In this document: positions 51,378 through 59,752 of the stretch, piece after piece
How positions within the stretch are numbered: position 1 is the first letter of the stretch
How the letters are laid out: every line of letters begins with the position of its first letter
Source of the DNA: Chryseobacterium pennae
Lineage (GTDB): Bacteria > Bacteroidota > Bacteroidia > Flavobacteriales > Weeksellaceae
NCBI RefSeq assembly: GCF_003385515.1
Contig: NZ_QNVT01000025.1
Coordinates: forward strand, 33,849 to 97,848
Direction: 5' to 3'
DNA length: 64,000 nucleotides
Translations under genes and position numbers: made by a program
Notes under the pieces: generated by a model
What the model was told of the DNA's origin: nothing
The model's input: only the letters and a program-made list of their open reading frames with translations
Database searches by the model: none

Positions 51378-52124
51378 TTACCTCTGAACTTGTGGAGTAC
51401 GATAAGACGGAATTCTGGTGAGTACAAAACGCTGAAATCTGTACAGATCCGCATCACTGCAAAATCCATATTTGAGGATCTTTTTCCTTTCAAAACCTCC
51501 GGCAAAAACATAGGAAATAAAATGGTCAATCAGTGGTTTCTCTATTTTAAGATTGGTAAAATAATCATCTCCAAGACTTGCCCGTATATAGTTCGTTAAA
51601 TCAATATCATCCCATTTGTTTTTAGCCTTCCCAATCATGAATCCCTCTCCTTTTGGCTGTACAAATTCCCCTGGTTTTGCAGCAAGAATCCTCGGATCTG
51701 ATTTCTGCGACATATATTTTCCAAGATCAGCCAACAGTTTTTCAACCTTTTTCGGCTTGTTATAGCTTCGGGAATCTATTTTCAGGTTTCCGGTAAGTCC
51801 CTGCTTTACCTCTACTTCGGGAATCTGAATGGTTGATCGGATGAGACTGATGTTCATAGGAGACTGTACATTTTCCTGAGATACTTTTTTCTCCACTCTA
51901 TCATAACCGGCTTTTATAAAACGTAATTCATCACCTACTCTTCCGGAAATCATAAAATGACCATCACCATTTGACAAGACCATGTCGTCTGTCCGAATAT
52001 TAACGACAGTAACATCCTGCATTTCCGCACCACTCTCAGCAACTATCTTTCCGAAGATATAATTTTGGGCATTGGAATGAATGAAGAAAATGAGTGATAA
52101 AAAAAGAAGTAGTTTGAATTTCAC
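51378..52124 (-). CDS. carboxypeptidase-regulatory-like domain protein 2
   Basis: A 248-aa paralogue of the preceding gene product. The signal peptide ends NAQ (about residue 20), followed by the sandwich domain (IFGKIVAESGAEMQDVTVVN...GHFMISG) and the shared C-terminal half (TGNLKIDSRS; DDYFTNLKIEKPLIDHFI). The two genes are separated by 109 bases, in the same orientation, and look like a tandem duplication followed by divergence. No enzyme motif is seen. Confidence 0.8.
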   Translation of the reverse strand: MKFKLLLFLSLIFFIHSNAQNYIFGKIVAESGAEMQDVTVVNIRTDDMVLSNGDGHFMISGRVGDELRFIKAGYDRVEKKVSQENVQSPMNISLIRSTIQIPEVEVKQGLTGNLKIDSRSYNKPKKVEKLLADLGKYMSQKSDPRILAAKPGEFVQPKGEGFMIGKAKNKWDDIDLTNYIRASLGDDYFTNLKIEKPLIDHFISYVFAGGFERKKILKYGFCSDADLYRFQRFVLTRIPSYRTPQVQR

Positions 52125-52307
52125 AGGTTATTTTTTATAGAGCAAAGCTAAAATTATTTTTAATTTATACCATAAGTTTAACCACCGTTAACGCCTTTTA
52201 ATATTTTCTTTCTGTCTTTTGCTCCCGAAACTGTTAAATAGCCGGATTGAATTGTTAAATTTTCTTTTAAATTTTAGCTAACTTGCAGTCTCAATTCTCT
52301 TTTAACA

Positions 52308-55300
52308 ATGCAAAATTCTTACACAGTCATCAATGCTTCTGCGGGATCGGGGAAAACATATGCCCTGGTTCAGAGACTTCTGATGATCTGTCTCCGTTAC
52401 CCTAACCAACAGCAATCTATCAGGAATATTCTTGCCCTGACTTTTACGAATAAGGCTGCTAATGAGATGAAGGAAAGAATTCTGTCCTGGCTTGGGAATT
52501 TCGTCGCCAGTAATTATGCAGAGAATGCTGATCTTAAAAATATCCAGAAAGCCTTTGAAGAGCAGGGATTAAAAATTACTCTTGATGAACTGCATCTTCG
52601 GTCTAAAAGATTACTGGACCATATTCTTCATAATTACTCCACTTTAAATATCGGAACGATTGACCGTTTTAATTCCAGGCTGGTAAGAAGCTTTTCCTAT
52701 GAGTTGGGGCTGGCTAAAAACTTTAACCTGGAAATTGAAGCAGAACCGTTTCTGATTGAAGCTGTGGATAAAATGCTGGATCAGATCGGTGAGAATGAAA
52801 CAATCTCTAATTCTTTCATGGATTATGTGGATTATAGTCTTGAAAATAACGAAAGGATTAATCTAAACAAAAATCTTTACGACTCAGCAAAAGAGTTTGT
52901 AAAAGATATTCACTATGAGCATCTGAAAAATAATCAGAGTTTTGATGACACCAATTATGAAGACATCAAAAACGCGCTTAGGAAAGAGATTGTTCTTAAT
53001 AAAAAACAGGCTGCAGATCTTGCTGCAAGTTCTATTGAATTGTTTAAATCCAAAAATATTGAAATTGAAGATTTTGCTCAGGGAAAAAACGGGATCGGAG
53101 GTTTCTTTACTAAGGTTATTGATTTTTACCAACAGAAAAGAGCCGGGTTTCCTTTTCCTACGACTCAGGAAGAGTCTGTAATCAATAATTACAGGAAAGG
53201 AGCCTCTTCAAAATCGAAGCATAAAGAAGCTGAAATTTTGGAAATTCTGGATCAGCTTATTGAAAACAGAATGAAACTTATTCTGTTGTATATTGAGACT
53301 CAGAAGAAGGAAAAGGTTTTATCTGCATTGCTTCCTTTAAAGGTTAATAAAGATATTCAGGATGAGCTGAAAAAAATTGAGGAAGAGAATGACCTTGTTC
53401 TTCTTTCAAAGTTTAATATTCTTATCAATGAAAATCTTAAAAATGAACCTTCTGCCTTTATTTATGAAAAAGTAGGTTCACAGTTTCAGCATTATTTCTT
53501 TGATGAATTTCAGGATACGTCAGAGTTACAGTGGCAGAATTTTGTTCCGCTGAGGGATCATAGTGTCTCTACTGAATATACTTCGTTTACTCTTGTAGGA
53601 GACCCTAAACAGAGTATTTACAGATTCCGGGGTGGGGAAAGTAAACTGATGCTGGATATTATCAACAAGAAAGAATTTTCACCTAAAGAAGCAGACCTTC
53701 TTGTTCTTAAAGACAACTGGAGAAGTGCCAGAAATATTGTGCAGTTTAATAATGAACTGTATCAATACCATTCTCTGGAGCTGGAAGAGGAACATAAAAA
53801 TATTTTCGGGAAGGATGCGGAGCAAACTCCTAAATCTAAGATTGACGGGCGGGTAAGAGTAAACCTTATCGAAAATCTCACCAATGAAGAGTTTTATGAT
53901 GATACTTCTGAGTGTATGCGAAAAGATATACAGGAATGTCTGGATAATGGGTTTAAGTTTTCTGATATTACGATTCTATGCCGTGGAAATTTTGATATTT
54001 TCAGTTATTCTCAAAAGCTGGGAAATTTAAAAGTGAATTACCATGGTGAGGAAACCAATATTAAAACTATATCTGATAAAGGTCTTACACTGGAGCTTTC
54101 CAATACATTGAAAGCAGTCATTGAGTTCTTAAGATGGGAAATCAATCCGAAGAATAAGCCATGCCTGATTATGATGATGTATTATCTGAATACGTTGGGA
54201 AAAATTCACATGGCAGATTTTACCCTTGAAATGAAAGAAATCCTGGATATTGAAGGTCATGAGGAAATTCTTCAGTTTATTCAGCAGAAATATTCGCTGC
54301 AGCTGAAGCAGGATCATTTCCCGAGATTCAATCTGTATAATTTTATAGAATATTACATCAATGAATTTTCAGTAGAAAATAAGGAAACTGACTTTCTGTT
54401 GAACTTTTTGGAAATGCTTTTCAATTTTACACAAAATGCGGGAGCAAGTACCAAAGAGTTTTTAAAATACTGGGATGAAGAAGCTTCTTCCTACACCATT
54501 CAGGCTTCTGAAAATATTGATGCTATCCAGGTCATGACGATCCACAAATCTAAGGGACTGGAGTTTCCTATCGTTTTTATTCCTATGATGAACAAAAACC
54601 GTGATAGCGAGTTTACCAACTGGTTTGAAACGAATGAAAATGATGCTTTAAAATCTGTCAACATCAATCAGTTCAGTAAGAATCTGGAAGTATACGATGA
54701 GGAAATTCAAAAGTTTAACAAAAAGAATTCTTATAAAAACCTGATCGATAGACTTTGTTTGCAGTATGTAGCAACAACAAGACCTGTCGAACAGCTATTT
54801 TTCTATCTTCAAAAGGCGAATAAAACCTCTAATAATCTTGAACTGTTAGAATTTATTCAGACAAAAAACACTGAAAACCTGGACTCATTTGATTTGTATG
54901 AAGTGAAGTCTGAAATGTTGAAAAAGTACTCAAAGACGAAAAGCTCATCTTTCAAAACCCAGAACATTCAGAACCTGAAGAATGTAAATGAAAAAAGTAC
55001 TTCCATCAAAATTGCGACTCCGTCCAAAAATTATCAGGTACGAAATGAAAAAGTAAGAATCGGACTTTTTGTGCATGAGCTTTTATCGAAGATCAATACT
55101 GAAAAAGACATCAACAAAGTTCTGGAAGGATACGCACTTGAAGGCCAGATTACACTTGAAGAGAAAAATGAGATACAGAGCACTCTCCAGGAAATCATAA
55201 GAACGTATGCTGAGTTTTTTGATGAGAAATGGGAAGTCATCAATGAAAAAGATATCATGATCTCTGAAAATGGAGAAAGCCATATTTCAAGACCTGACCG

Positions 55301-55448
55301 TATTTTAAAAAGTGAGGAAGGTTATATTATTGTAGATTTTAAAACCGGCGAACAGAAAGATAAGGATGAAGAGCAGGTACAAGGCTATAAAAATATTCTT
55401 GAAAGGCTGGGTAAAAAAGTCTTGAAAACACAGATCATTTATCTGTAA
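52308..55448 (+). CDS. UvrD-family helicase-nuclease, AddA/RecB-like
   Basis: A 1046-aa DNA repair protein. SF1 helicase motifs are complete: Walker A ASAGSGKT (10-17), LTFTNKAANEM, the Walker B DEFQDTSELQW, VGDPKQSIYRFRGGE, and VMTIHKSKGLEFPIVF. The C-terminal end carries a PD-(D/E)XK nuclease (HISRPDRIL...GYIIVDFKTGEQ). This is the AddA or RecB type of double-strand-break end processing enzyme. In related genomes a second nuclease subunit (AddB-like) often lies next to it; none is in this window. A downstream gene-poor region of 324 bases follows. Confidence 0.92.
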   Translation: MQNSYTVINASAGSGKTYALVQRLLMICLRYPNQQQSIRNILALTFTNKAANEMKERILSWLGNFVASNYAENADLKNIQKAFEEQGLKITLDELHLRSKRLLDHILHNYSTLNIGTIDRFNSRLVRSFSYELGLAKNFNLEIEAEPFLIEAVDKMLDQIGENETISNSFMDYVDYSLENNERINLNKNLYDSAKEFVKDIHYEHLKNNQSFDDTNYEDIKNALRKEIVLNKKQAADLAASSIELFKSKNIEIEDFAQGKNGIGGFFTKVIDFYQQKRAGFPFPTTQEESVINNYRKGASSKSKHKEAEILEILDQLIENRMKLILLYIETQKKEKVLSALLPLKVNKDIQDELKKIEEENDLVLLSKFNILINENLKNEPSAFIYEKVGSQFQHYFFDEFQDTSELQWQNFVPLRDHSVSTEYTSFTLVGDPKQSIYRFRGGESKLMLDIINKKEFSPKEADLLVLKDNWRSARNIVQFNNELYQYHSLELEEEHKNIFGKDAEQTPKSKIDGRVRVNLIENLTNEEFYDDTSECMRKDIQECLDNGFKFSDITILCRGNFDIFSYSQKLGNLKVNYHGEETNIKTISDKGLTLELSNTLKAVIEFLRWEINPKNKPCLIMMMYYLNTLGKIHMADFTLEMKEILDIEGHEEILQFIQQKYSLQLKQDHFPRFNLYNFIEYYINEFSVENKETDFLLNFLEMLFNFTQNAGASTKEFLKYWDEEASSYTIQASENIDAIQVMTIHKSKGLEFPIVFIPMMNKNRDSEFTNWFETNENDALKSVNINQFSKNLEVYDEEIQKFNKKNSYKNLIDRLCLQYVATTRPVEQLFFYLQKANKTSNNLELLEFIQTKNTENLDSFDLYEVKSEMLKKYSKTKSSSFKTQNIQNLKNVNEKSTSIKIATPSKNYQVRNEKVRIGLFVHELLSKINTEKDINKVLEGYALEGQITLEEKNEIQSTLQEIIRTYAEFFDEKWEVINEKDIMISENGESHISRPDRILKSEEGYIIVDFKTGEQKDKDEEQVQGYKNILERLGKKVLKTQIIYL

Positions 55449-55561
55449 CTTCCTATATTTCAATTATTATTCTGATTTGCAGTCAATTAAAATAAAAGTA
55501 AAAAAGGATTTTTTTTAATTCGACCTTGAAAATTCTATTATCAGAATAGAACCGGAATAAA

Positions 55562-55654
55562 GTGTATAAAACGATCAGAGTTCTAACTGGATTTAATATC
55601 CTTATTATATTATTGACCTGTTCTCAGATACAACTTTTCTTAACAGTAATATAA
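55562..55654 (+). other. weak 30-codon hydrophobic ORF in an otherwise empty 324-base gap
   Basis: The gap 55449-55772 holds no clear gene. A GTG-started frame (55562-55654) would encode a short hydrophobic peptide (MYKTIRVLTGF, then a Leu/Ile-rich stretch) that looks like the start of a membrane protein. It could be a remnant of a truncated gene or chance. Confidence 0.2.
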
Positions 55655-55668
55655 TACTTGTTGAACCA

Positions 55669-55700
55669 ACGAAAGATATAGATTTAGTTGTATCTTTCGT
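55669..55700 (+). terminator. hairpin between the AddA-like gene and the membrane protein genes
   Basis: ACGAAAGATA and TATCTTTCGT form a perfect 10-bp stem with a 12-nt loop. The T-run is poor, so it may be a weak terminator or another RNA structure. Confidence 0.4.
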
Positions 55701-55772
55701 CATATAAAAAACTACTGGAAAAACATTAAAAAAGCACTCTTAAAAACTAACACAAGTATTAATGCTTTAGCC

Positions 55773-55997
55773 ATGAAAATTTATTTGATCTCGTTTCTTA
55801 TAAGCGTCTTTATGATAACCTTATCCGGAATTGTCATATATAATATTCTGGATTATATTGATCCGCCTGTAACTGCAGAAGGTTTTAGGTATATGCCTAC
55901 AGAAAGCCTCTTTAAATCTACTTTTTTCAGTATTATTATAGGTGCTGTAGTTTTTATTACCGCTATCAGAATACAGAGGCAAAGGCAGAATAAATAA
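55773..55997 (+). CDS. small membrane protein of unknown function
   Basis: A 74-aa protein with two membrane helices (about residues 4-27 and 47-66) separated by a short polar loop with DYIDPP. I do not recognise a family. It is followed by another membrane protein and a lipoprotein on the same strand with gaps of 30 and 12 bases, so the three probably form an operon. Confidence 0.7.
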   Translation: MKIYLISFLISVFMITLSGIVIYNILDYIDPPVTAEGFRYMPTESLFKSTFFSIIIGAVVFITAIRIQRQRQNK

Positions 55998-56027
55998 TTC
56001 TTCGCAGACTAAAAATACACAAAGGCT

Positions 56028-56402
56028 ATGTTGAAAAGTTTCATCATTAAAAACTGGAAGATCTTATTCAATATCCAATGGATCAGCTTCAGTATTTTTA
56101 TTATTTTAACAGCCCTCTATTATTGGGATAAAGCAGCTCATGTTTCTTTTAACAGAAGTGTTGAAACGATTAATATCCAGAGTCTGTTTTCTTTAGTCAT
56201 GACATGGTTTTTTGTTTTTTTTACAGTGATTATCCTTGTATATCCTTTACTTTTTCTGATACAGTTCTTTTCAATTGGAAAAGGAAATGGCAAGAAACTA
56301 TTCTTATTATGTGTCTTATACTTATTGACTATTGTTTCGGTATTCTCGTTATACAGCATCAACAGCAGTCATGCTATAAAAGCTATTCAACCTCTCAACT
56401 AA
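56028..56402 (+). CDS. membrane protein of unknown function
   Basis: A 124-aa protein with about three membrane helices (roughly residues 12-32, 48-80 and 92-110). No conserved motif is recognised. It is the middle gene of a three-gene unit whose last member is a lipoprotein, which suggests an envelope complex of unknown role. Confidence 0.7.
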   Translation: MLKSFIIKNWKILFNIQWISFSIFIILTALYYWDKAAHVSFNRSVETINIQSLFSLVMTWFFVFFTVIILVYPLLFLIQFFSIGKGNGKKLFLLCVLYLLTIVSVFSLYSINSSHAIKAIQPLN

Positions 56403-56414
56403 TCCATTATAATC

Positions 56415-57227
56415 ATGAAATTAAGTATTATAACTACAATACTATTCCTGTTTATCGGTTGTAAACAAAAAGCACAGACCTATAGTTATGAACGGGAAGA
56501 TTCGGATGAAGCATATGTAATGGATTCATGGAGCCCAGAACATAAGGAAGATTATTATCGGAAAATCGGAAAACTTATGAGTGAATTTCTAATCCACGAA
56601 CATTATAAAGCCCCTTCTGAATCAGAGTTTAACAAAACAGTAAATAAAAACCTAAAAATACCGGTAAACAATACAACATACCAGATCATCCCTTATCATA
56701 TTTTTCAAAAAGACAGCGCCAGTGGTGATGCTTCCAGATTGGTTCTTTTTCCGAAAGAAAGGATCATCTCTTTTGATACAGAATTTCCCCTTTTGGATAC
56801 ATCAAGCTTAAAATATTACAATTCGTCTGATTATAAAAACCTTGATCATAGTGAGGAATATAATATTGTTCTTAATAAGTTATTGTTTACGCCTAATCAG
56901 GAGGAAATTGATAAATGGCTAAAGGATGAGCAATTAAATGATCTGTTTTTCTACCTGGTCTGCTGTTTTCATTTTGACAGTAATGAAATCATTTTTAGAG
57001 ATGTTATTGGCAGAATAAAAAGTAATCCTGAGAAGTATAGTGCTGAATATCTGCAGCTACTTTTCCAAAAGGATAAGGCCATTATAGACCGGGATTTTAT
57101 TTCCAGGATTGCAAAGCTGGATCATGATAAAAAATTATTACCTTATTTTAGAAGCGTACTAGTAGAAGAGTTTAATGAAAAAGAGCAGAGGAAGTTTGAA
57201 ATTGAGCTAAATGAAGCCTATAAGTAA
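56415..57227 (+). CDS. lipoprotein of unknown function
   Basis: A 270-aa protein. The lipobox is LFIGC (Cys16), followed by a Tyr/Glu/Asp-rich stretch and a mixed alpha/beta body without recognised motifs; the C-terminal third is helical (about 170-268). It ends the three-gene unit and is followed by a shared terminator. Because all three proteins are membrane-linked and otherwise unknown, they may work as one small envelope system. Confidence 0.75.
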   Translation: MKLSIITTILFLFIGCKQKAQTYSYEREDSDEAYVMDSWSPEHKEDYYRKIGKLMSEFLIHEHYKAPSESEFNKTVNKNLKIPVNNTTYQIIPYHIFQKDSASGDASRLVLFPKERIISFDTEFPLLDTSSLKYYNSSDYKNLDHSEEYNIVLNKLLFTPNQEEIDKWLKDEQLNDLFFYLVCCFHFDSNEIIFRDVIGRIKSNPEKYSAEYLQLLFQKDKAIIDRDFISRIAKLDHDKKLLPYFRSVLVEEFNEKEQRKFEIELNEAYK

Positions 57228-57279
57228 TTTTCCTATATAACTCTTTATTACATATTGCTTATAATAAAGTCTGCTCACA

Positions 57280-57311
57280 AAAAACCGCTATTCCAAAGAA
57301 CAGCGGTTTTT
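57280..57311. terminator. bidirectional terminator
   Basis: AAAAACCGCT and AGCGGTTTTT form a perfect 10-bp stem between the lipoprotein gene and the convergent ferritin gene. Confidence 0.9.
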
Positions 57312-57336
57312 ATATTATTGAAAACTTTTTCAGGTT

Positions 57337-57846
57337 TTAAGCAGTTGTATTAGGTGCAAATACTCTCTGAGAAAGTTCCTGATCAAAAAGGTATAATGCA
57401 GATGGGTTATCACATACCATTTTAATTTTCGTTACATACTGAGAAGCACTTGCTTCCTCTTCTACCTGCTCGTTGATGAACCATTGAAGGAACGATGTTG
57501 TTGCAAAATCTCCTTCTTCATTGGCATTTTTCACAATATTGAAAATACTTTTAGTAACTATTTTCTCATGTGCCAACGCTTTTTCAAAAATATCTGTTGC
57601 ATTTTCAAACTCATGCGGAGGTTTTGGAATTTCTCCGATGATAATTTCTCCCCCTACATCATTCAGATAATCAAACATTTTATCAGCATGCATTAATTCT
57701 TCTTTGCTTTGTACTCTGAAGTAGTTGGCAATTCCATCCAGGTCTTTTCCTGAAAACCATGCAGACATTGAAAGATAATATTGAGCGGCGTATTGTTCGT
57801 GAGCAATTTGTTCGTTAATTAATTTTGCAATTTTTTCGCTAACCAT
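57337..57846 (-). CDS. ftnA: bacterial non-haem ferritin
   Basis: A 169-aa ferritin from MVSEKIAKL at 57846; a longer frame to 57894 is excluded because a full -7 box lies inside it. Ferroxidase ligands E17, E50, H53 and E94 are visible in the four-helix bundle (IAHEQYAAQYY; SKEELMHADKM; AHEKIVTKS). It stores iron as a 24-mer in the cytoplasm. It differs from bacterioferritin by the lack of the haem Met at the expected position. A single-gene unit. Confidence 0.93.
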   Translation of the reverse strand: MVSEKIAKLINEQIAHEQYAAQYYLSMSAWFSGKDLDGIANYFRVQSKEELMHADKMFDYLNDVGGEIIIGEIPKPPHEFENATDIFEKALAHEKIVTKSIFNIVKNANEEGDFATTSFLQWFINEQVEEEASASQYVTKIKMVCDNPSALYLFDQELSQRVFAPNTTA

Positions 57847-57864
57847 AAGTATTAAATTTATAGT

Positions 57865-57872
57865 CAAAAATA
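57865..57872 (-). promoter_or_regulatory. -7 box of the ferritin gene
   Basis: TATTTTTG on the minus strand is a full TAnnTTTG match, 18 bases upstream of the chosen ATG. Confidence 0.5.
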
Positions 57873-57918
57873 GGGAATAAAAGCCCGAAATCAAAAGTTT
57901 TACAGAAAATTAATACAA

Positions 57919-57944
57919 AAAGGATGGAAAATCATCCATCCTTT
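57919..57944 (-). terminator. terminator of the Spy/CpxP-like gene
   Basis: AAAGGATGG and CCATCCTTT form a 9-bp stem; on the minus strand a T-run follows. Confidence 0.85.
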
Positions 57945-57973
57945 ACACATTAAAAAATTAAAATCACGAACAG

Positions 57974-58420
57974 TTATTTTACTTCAGGAGCAGCAGTATT
58001 CATAGGCTTTTTCATCATTCTTCTATCCTTCATTGCCATTCTTTTCTGTTCCATTTTAGCTTTTCTGTCAACCTGCCATTTATCATATTGTTCAGGAGTA
58101 AGAATCTTCTTCATATCAGCATCCATTTGTGCTCTCTTGGCTTTCATTTCTTCCATTTTCGCCTGTCTTACTTCTTTATTCTTTGCAAAGTCAGCTTTCA
58201 TTTCAGCTTTTCTTTTTTCATGTAATGCTTTTACCTGTGTTACCTGTGAAGCATTAAGATTAAGGTCTTTTTGCATCTGCGCAAGATGTTCCTGCTCTTT
58301 CTGTTGCATTTTTTGCTGCATTTCTGCTCTTCTTGCTTCCTTGTCCTGTAGAGTTGCCTGTTGTGCCATTGCAAAACTTCCTATTCCGATAAATGCTATT
58401 GCTAAAACTAATTTTTTCAT
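57974..58420 (-). CDS. Spy/CpxP-like or DUF4890-type periplasmic protein
   Basis: A 148-aa exported protein. The signal peptide ends FAMAQ (about residue 20). The rest is a highly charged helix rich in Lys, Glu, Met and Gln (EMQQKMQQKEQEHLAQMQKD), with the LTPEQYDKW segment typical of Spy/CpxP-related proteins near the C terminus. Such proteins bind unfolded periplasmic proteins or metals. The function here is inferred from composition and the LTPEQ motif. Confidence 0.75.
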   Translation of the reverse strand: MKKLVLAIAFIGIGSFAMAQQATLQDKEARRAEMQQKMQQKEQEHLAQMQKDLNLNASQVTQVKALHEKRKAEMKADFAKNKEVRQAKMEEMKAKRAQMDADMKKILTPEQYDKWQVDRKAKMEQKRMAMKDRRMMKKPMNTAAPEVK

Positions 58421-58541
58421 CTTTAAAAATTTAATTAATTGTTATTATATCTTTTTGATTACCTATTAAATCATAAGTTAAATTAACAAATTCATAAATA
58501 ATGTTAAATTTTAACTAAAATAAATCAATAATAAATAAAAA

Positions 58542-58568
58542 AAGGACAGATTATAAAAACCTGTCCTT
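58542..58568 (-). terminator. terminator of the GGFR-repeat gene
   Basis: AAGGACAG and CTGTCCTT form an 8-bp stem followed on the minus strand by seven T. Confidence 0.9.
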
Positions 58569-58596
58569 CACACCACTTAAATATAATATATGAAAA

Positions 58597-59613
58597 TTAA
58601 TTCCTTACCAAGCTTCCTCTAAAGCCTCCACTATTTCCACGACCTGGTGAAGAATTTTCAGATCTTTGCTGTCTGAAACCACCATTGTTTCCTCTGAAAC
58701 CGCCATTACTTTCTCTAGCCGGAGCTGCTTCTCTTTTCACTTCACTGCCTCCTCTGAAGCCCCCGGAATTATTATTTCTTAAACCTTTGTTGTCTGAGTT
58801 TCCTCTGAATCCGCTGTTCTCAGAATCCCTTCTAAAACCTCCGGAATTATTGTTTCTGAAGCCTTCATTATCTGAATTACTTCTGAATCCGCTGTTGTTC
58901 TCAGAGTTTCCTCTAAAACCTCCAGAATTAGTCTCTTTTCCATTATTACGGAAACCACCACTTGATTCATTATTATTTCTGAAACCATTATTTGGTCTGC
59001 TGCTTCCTCTGATTACATCAAAAGTAGGATTATCATTTCTTCTGAACCTTGACCGGTCTACTCTGTAAATATTAATGTTTACATTTCTGTATCTGGGCAT
59101 TACCGTATATCGCGGCATATAATAAGATCTTCTATAATTTTGGAAGTAAATAACAGGATTTGCTCCTCTGTAATAATTATTCTGAAAAACTACAAAGACT
59201 CTTGGTCCCATAATTCTTTCCAAAGCGTAGAATCTGTCATAGTACCATCTGTCCGGATTATATCTGTAAAAGTTATCCCAAGTAGAAAAACTTGCATACA
59301 GATTATTAAGTCTCATGATCTGATCTACCTGCCAACGGGTCAATCTGTTCTGTATAAAGAATCCATTCCAGTCGATATTGACAATACTGGTTCTGTAATC
59401 GTTATAATAGCTTTGATAATAATCACTTGGATAATAATCCTGAGGATAGTTATAATAATAATCATCAGGGAAATAATTTCTGTCATCTTCATCGCCGTAA
59501 TAGCCATTTCCATTCTGATAATAACCATCATCACCCCAACCATTATTCGGATACTGCTGAGCAGACGTCAAAACGCCAAGCCCAAAAGCTAATCCCAAAA
59601 ATATTTTTTTCAT
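58597..59613 (-). CDS. secreted low-complexity protein with GGFR repeats
   Basis: A 338-aa exported protein with a signal peptide (about residues 1-18). The N-terminal mature part is Asp/Tyr-rich (DDYYYNYPQDYYPSDYY) and leads into a structured segment (about 75-190). The C-terminal half is a degenerate repeat built from GFR followed by Asn, Gly or Ser: about 11 GFR units plus one GLR between residues 200 and 338. The composition resembles RGG/FG-type disordered regions. It could bind nucleic acid, polysaccharide or other surface partners; no family is recognised. Confidence 0.8.
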   Translation of the reverse strand: MKKIFLGLAFGLGVLTSAQQYPNNGWGDDGYYQNGNGYYGDEDDRNYFPDDYYYNYPQDYYPSDYYQSYYNDYRTSIVNIDWNGFFIQNRLTRWQVDQIMRLNNLYASFSTWDNFYRYNPDRWYYDRFYALERIMGPRVFVVFQNNYYRGANPVIYFQNYRRSYYMPRYTVMPRYRNVNINIYRVDRSRFRRNDNPTFDVIRGSSRPNNGFRNNNESSGGFRNNGKETNSGGFRGNSENNSGFRSNSDNEGFRNNNSGGFRRDSENSGFRGNSDNKGLRNNNSGGFRGGSEVKREAAPARESNGGFRGNNGGFRQQRSENSSPGRGNSGGFRGSLVRN

Positions 59614-59681
59614 CTCTATAGTCGTTAATTGGTTAATATATAACAGAATATCTTAATTCTATCTTTTTGATTCAAATAAAA

Positions 59682-59715
59682 AAAAGAAGTTAAATCCTTA
59701 GATTAAACTTCTTTT
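59682..59715 (-). terminator. terminator of the malQ gene
   Basis: AAAGAAGTTAAATC and GATTAAACTTCTTT form a 14-bp stem with a 4-nt loop and an internal A-A mismatch; the minus-strand flank is T-rich. Confidence 0.85.
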
Positions 59716-59752
59716 AATATATATGTAATAGTCTGAAAATCAATTGTTAAAT

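Noticed and set aside
58700..59020. Regularly repeated DNA that might suggest a CRISPR array
   Set aside because: The repeats are in-frame codons for GGFR units, irregular in spacing and without conserved repeat-spacer structure.
58685..59592. Plus-strand frames (127 and 150 codons) opposite the GGFR-repeat gene
   Set aside because: Leu/Pro and Ile-rich shadows of the repeat and the Tyr-rich region on the other strand.
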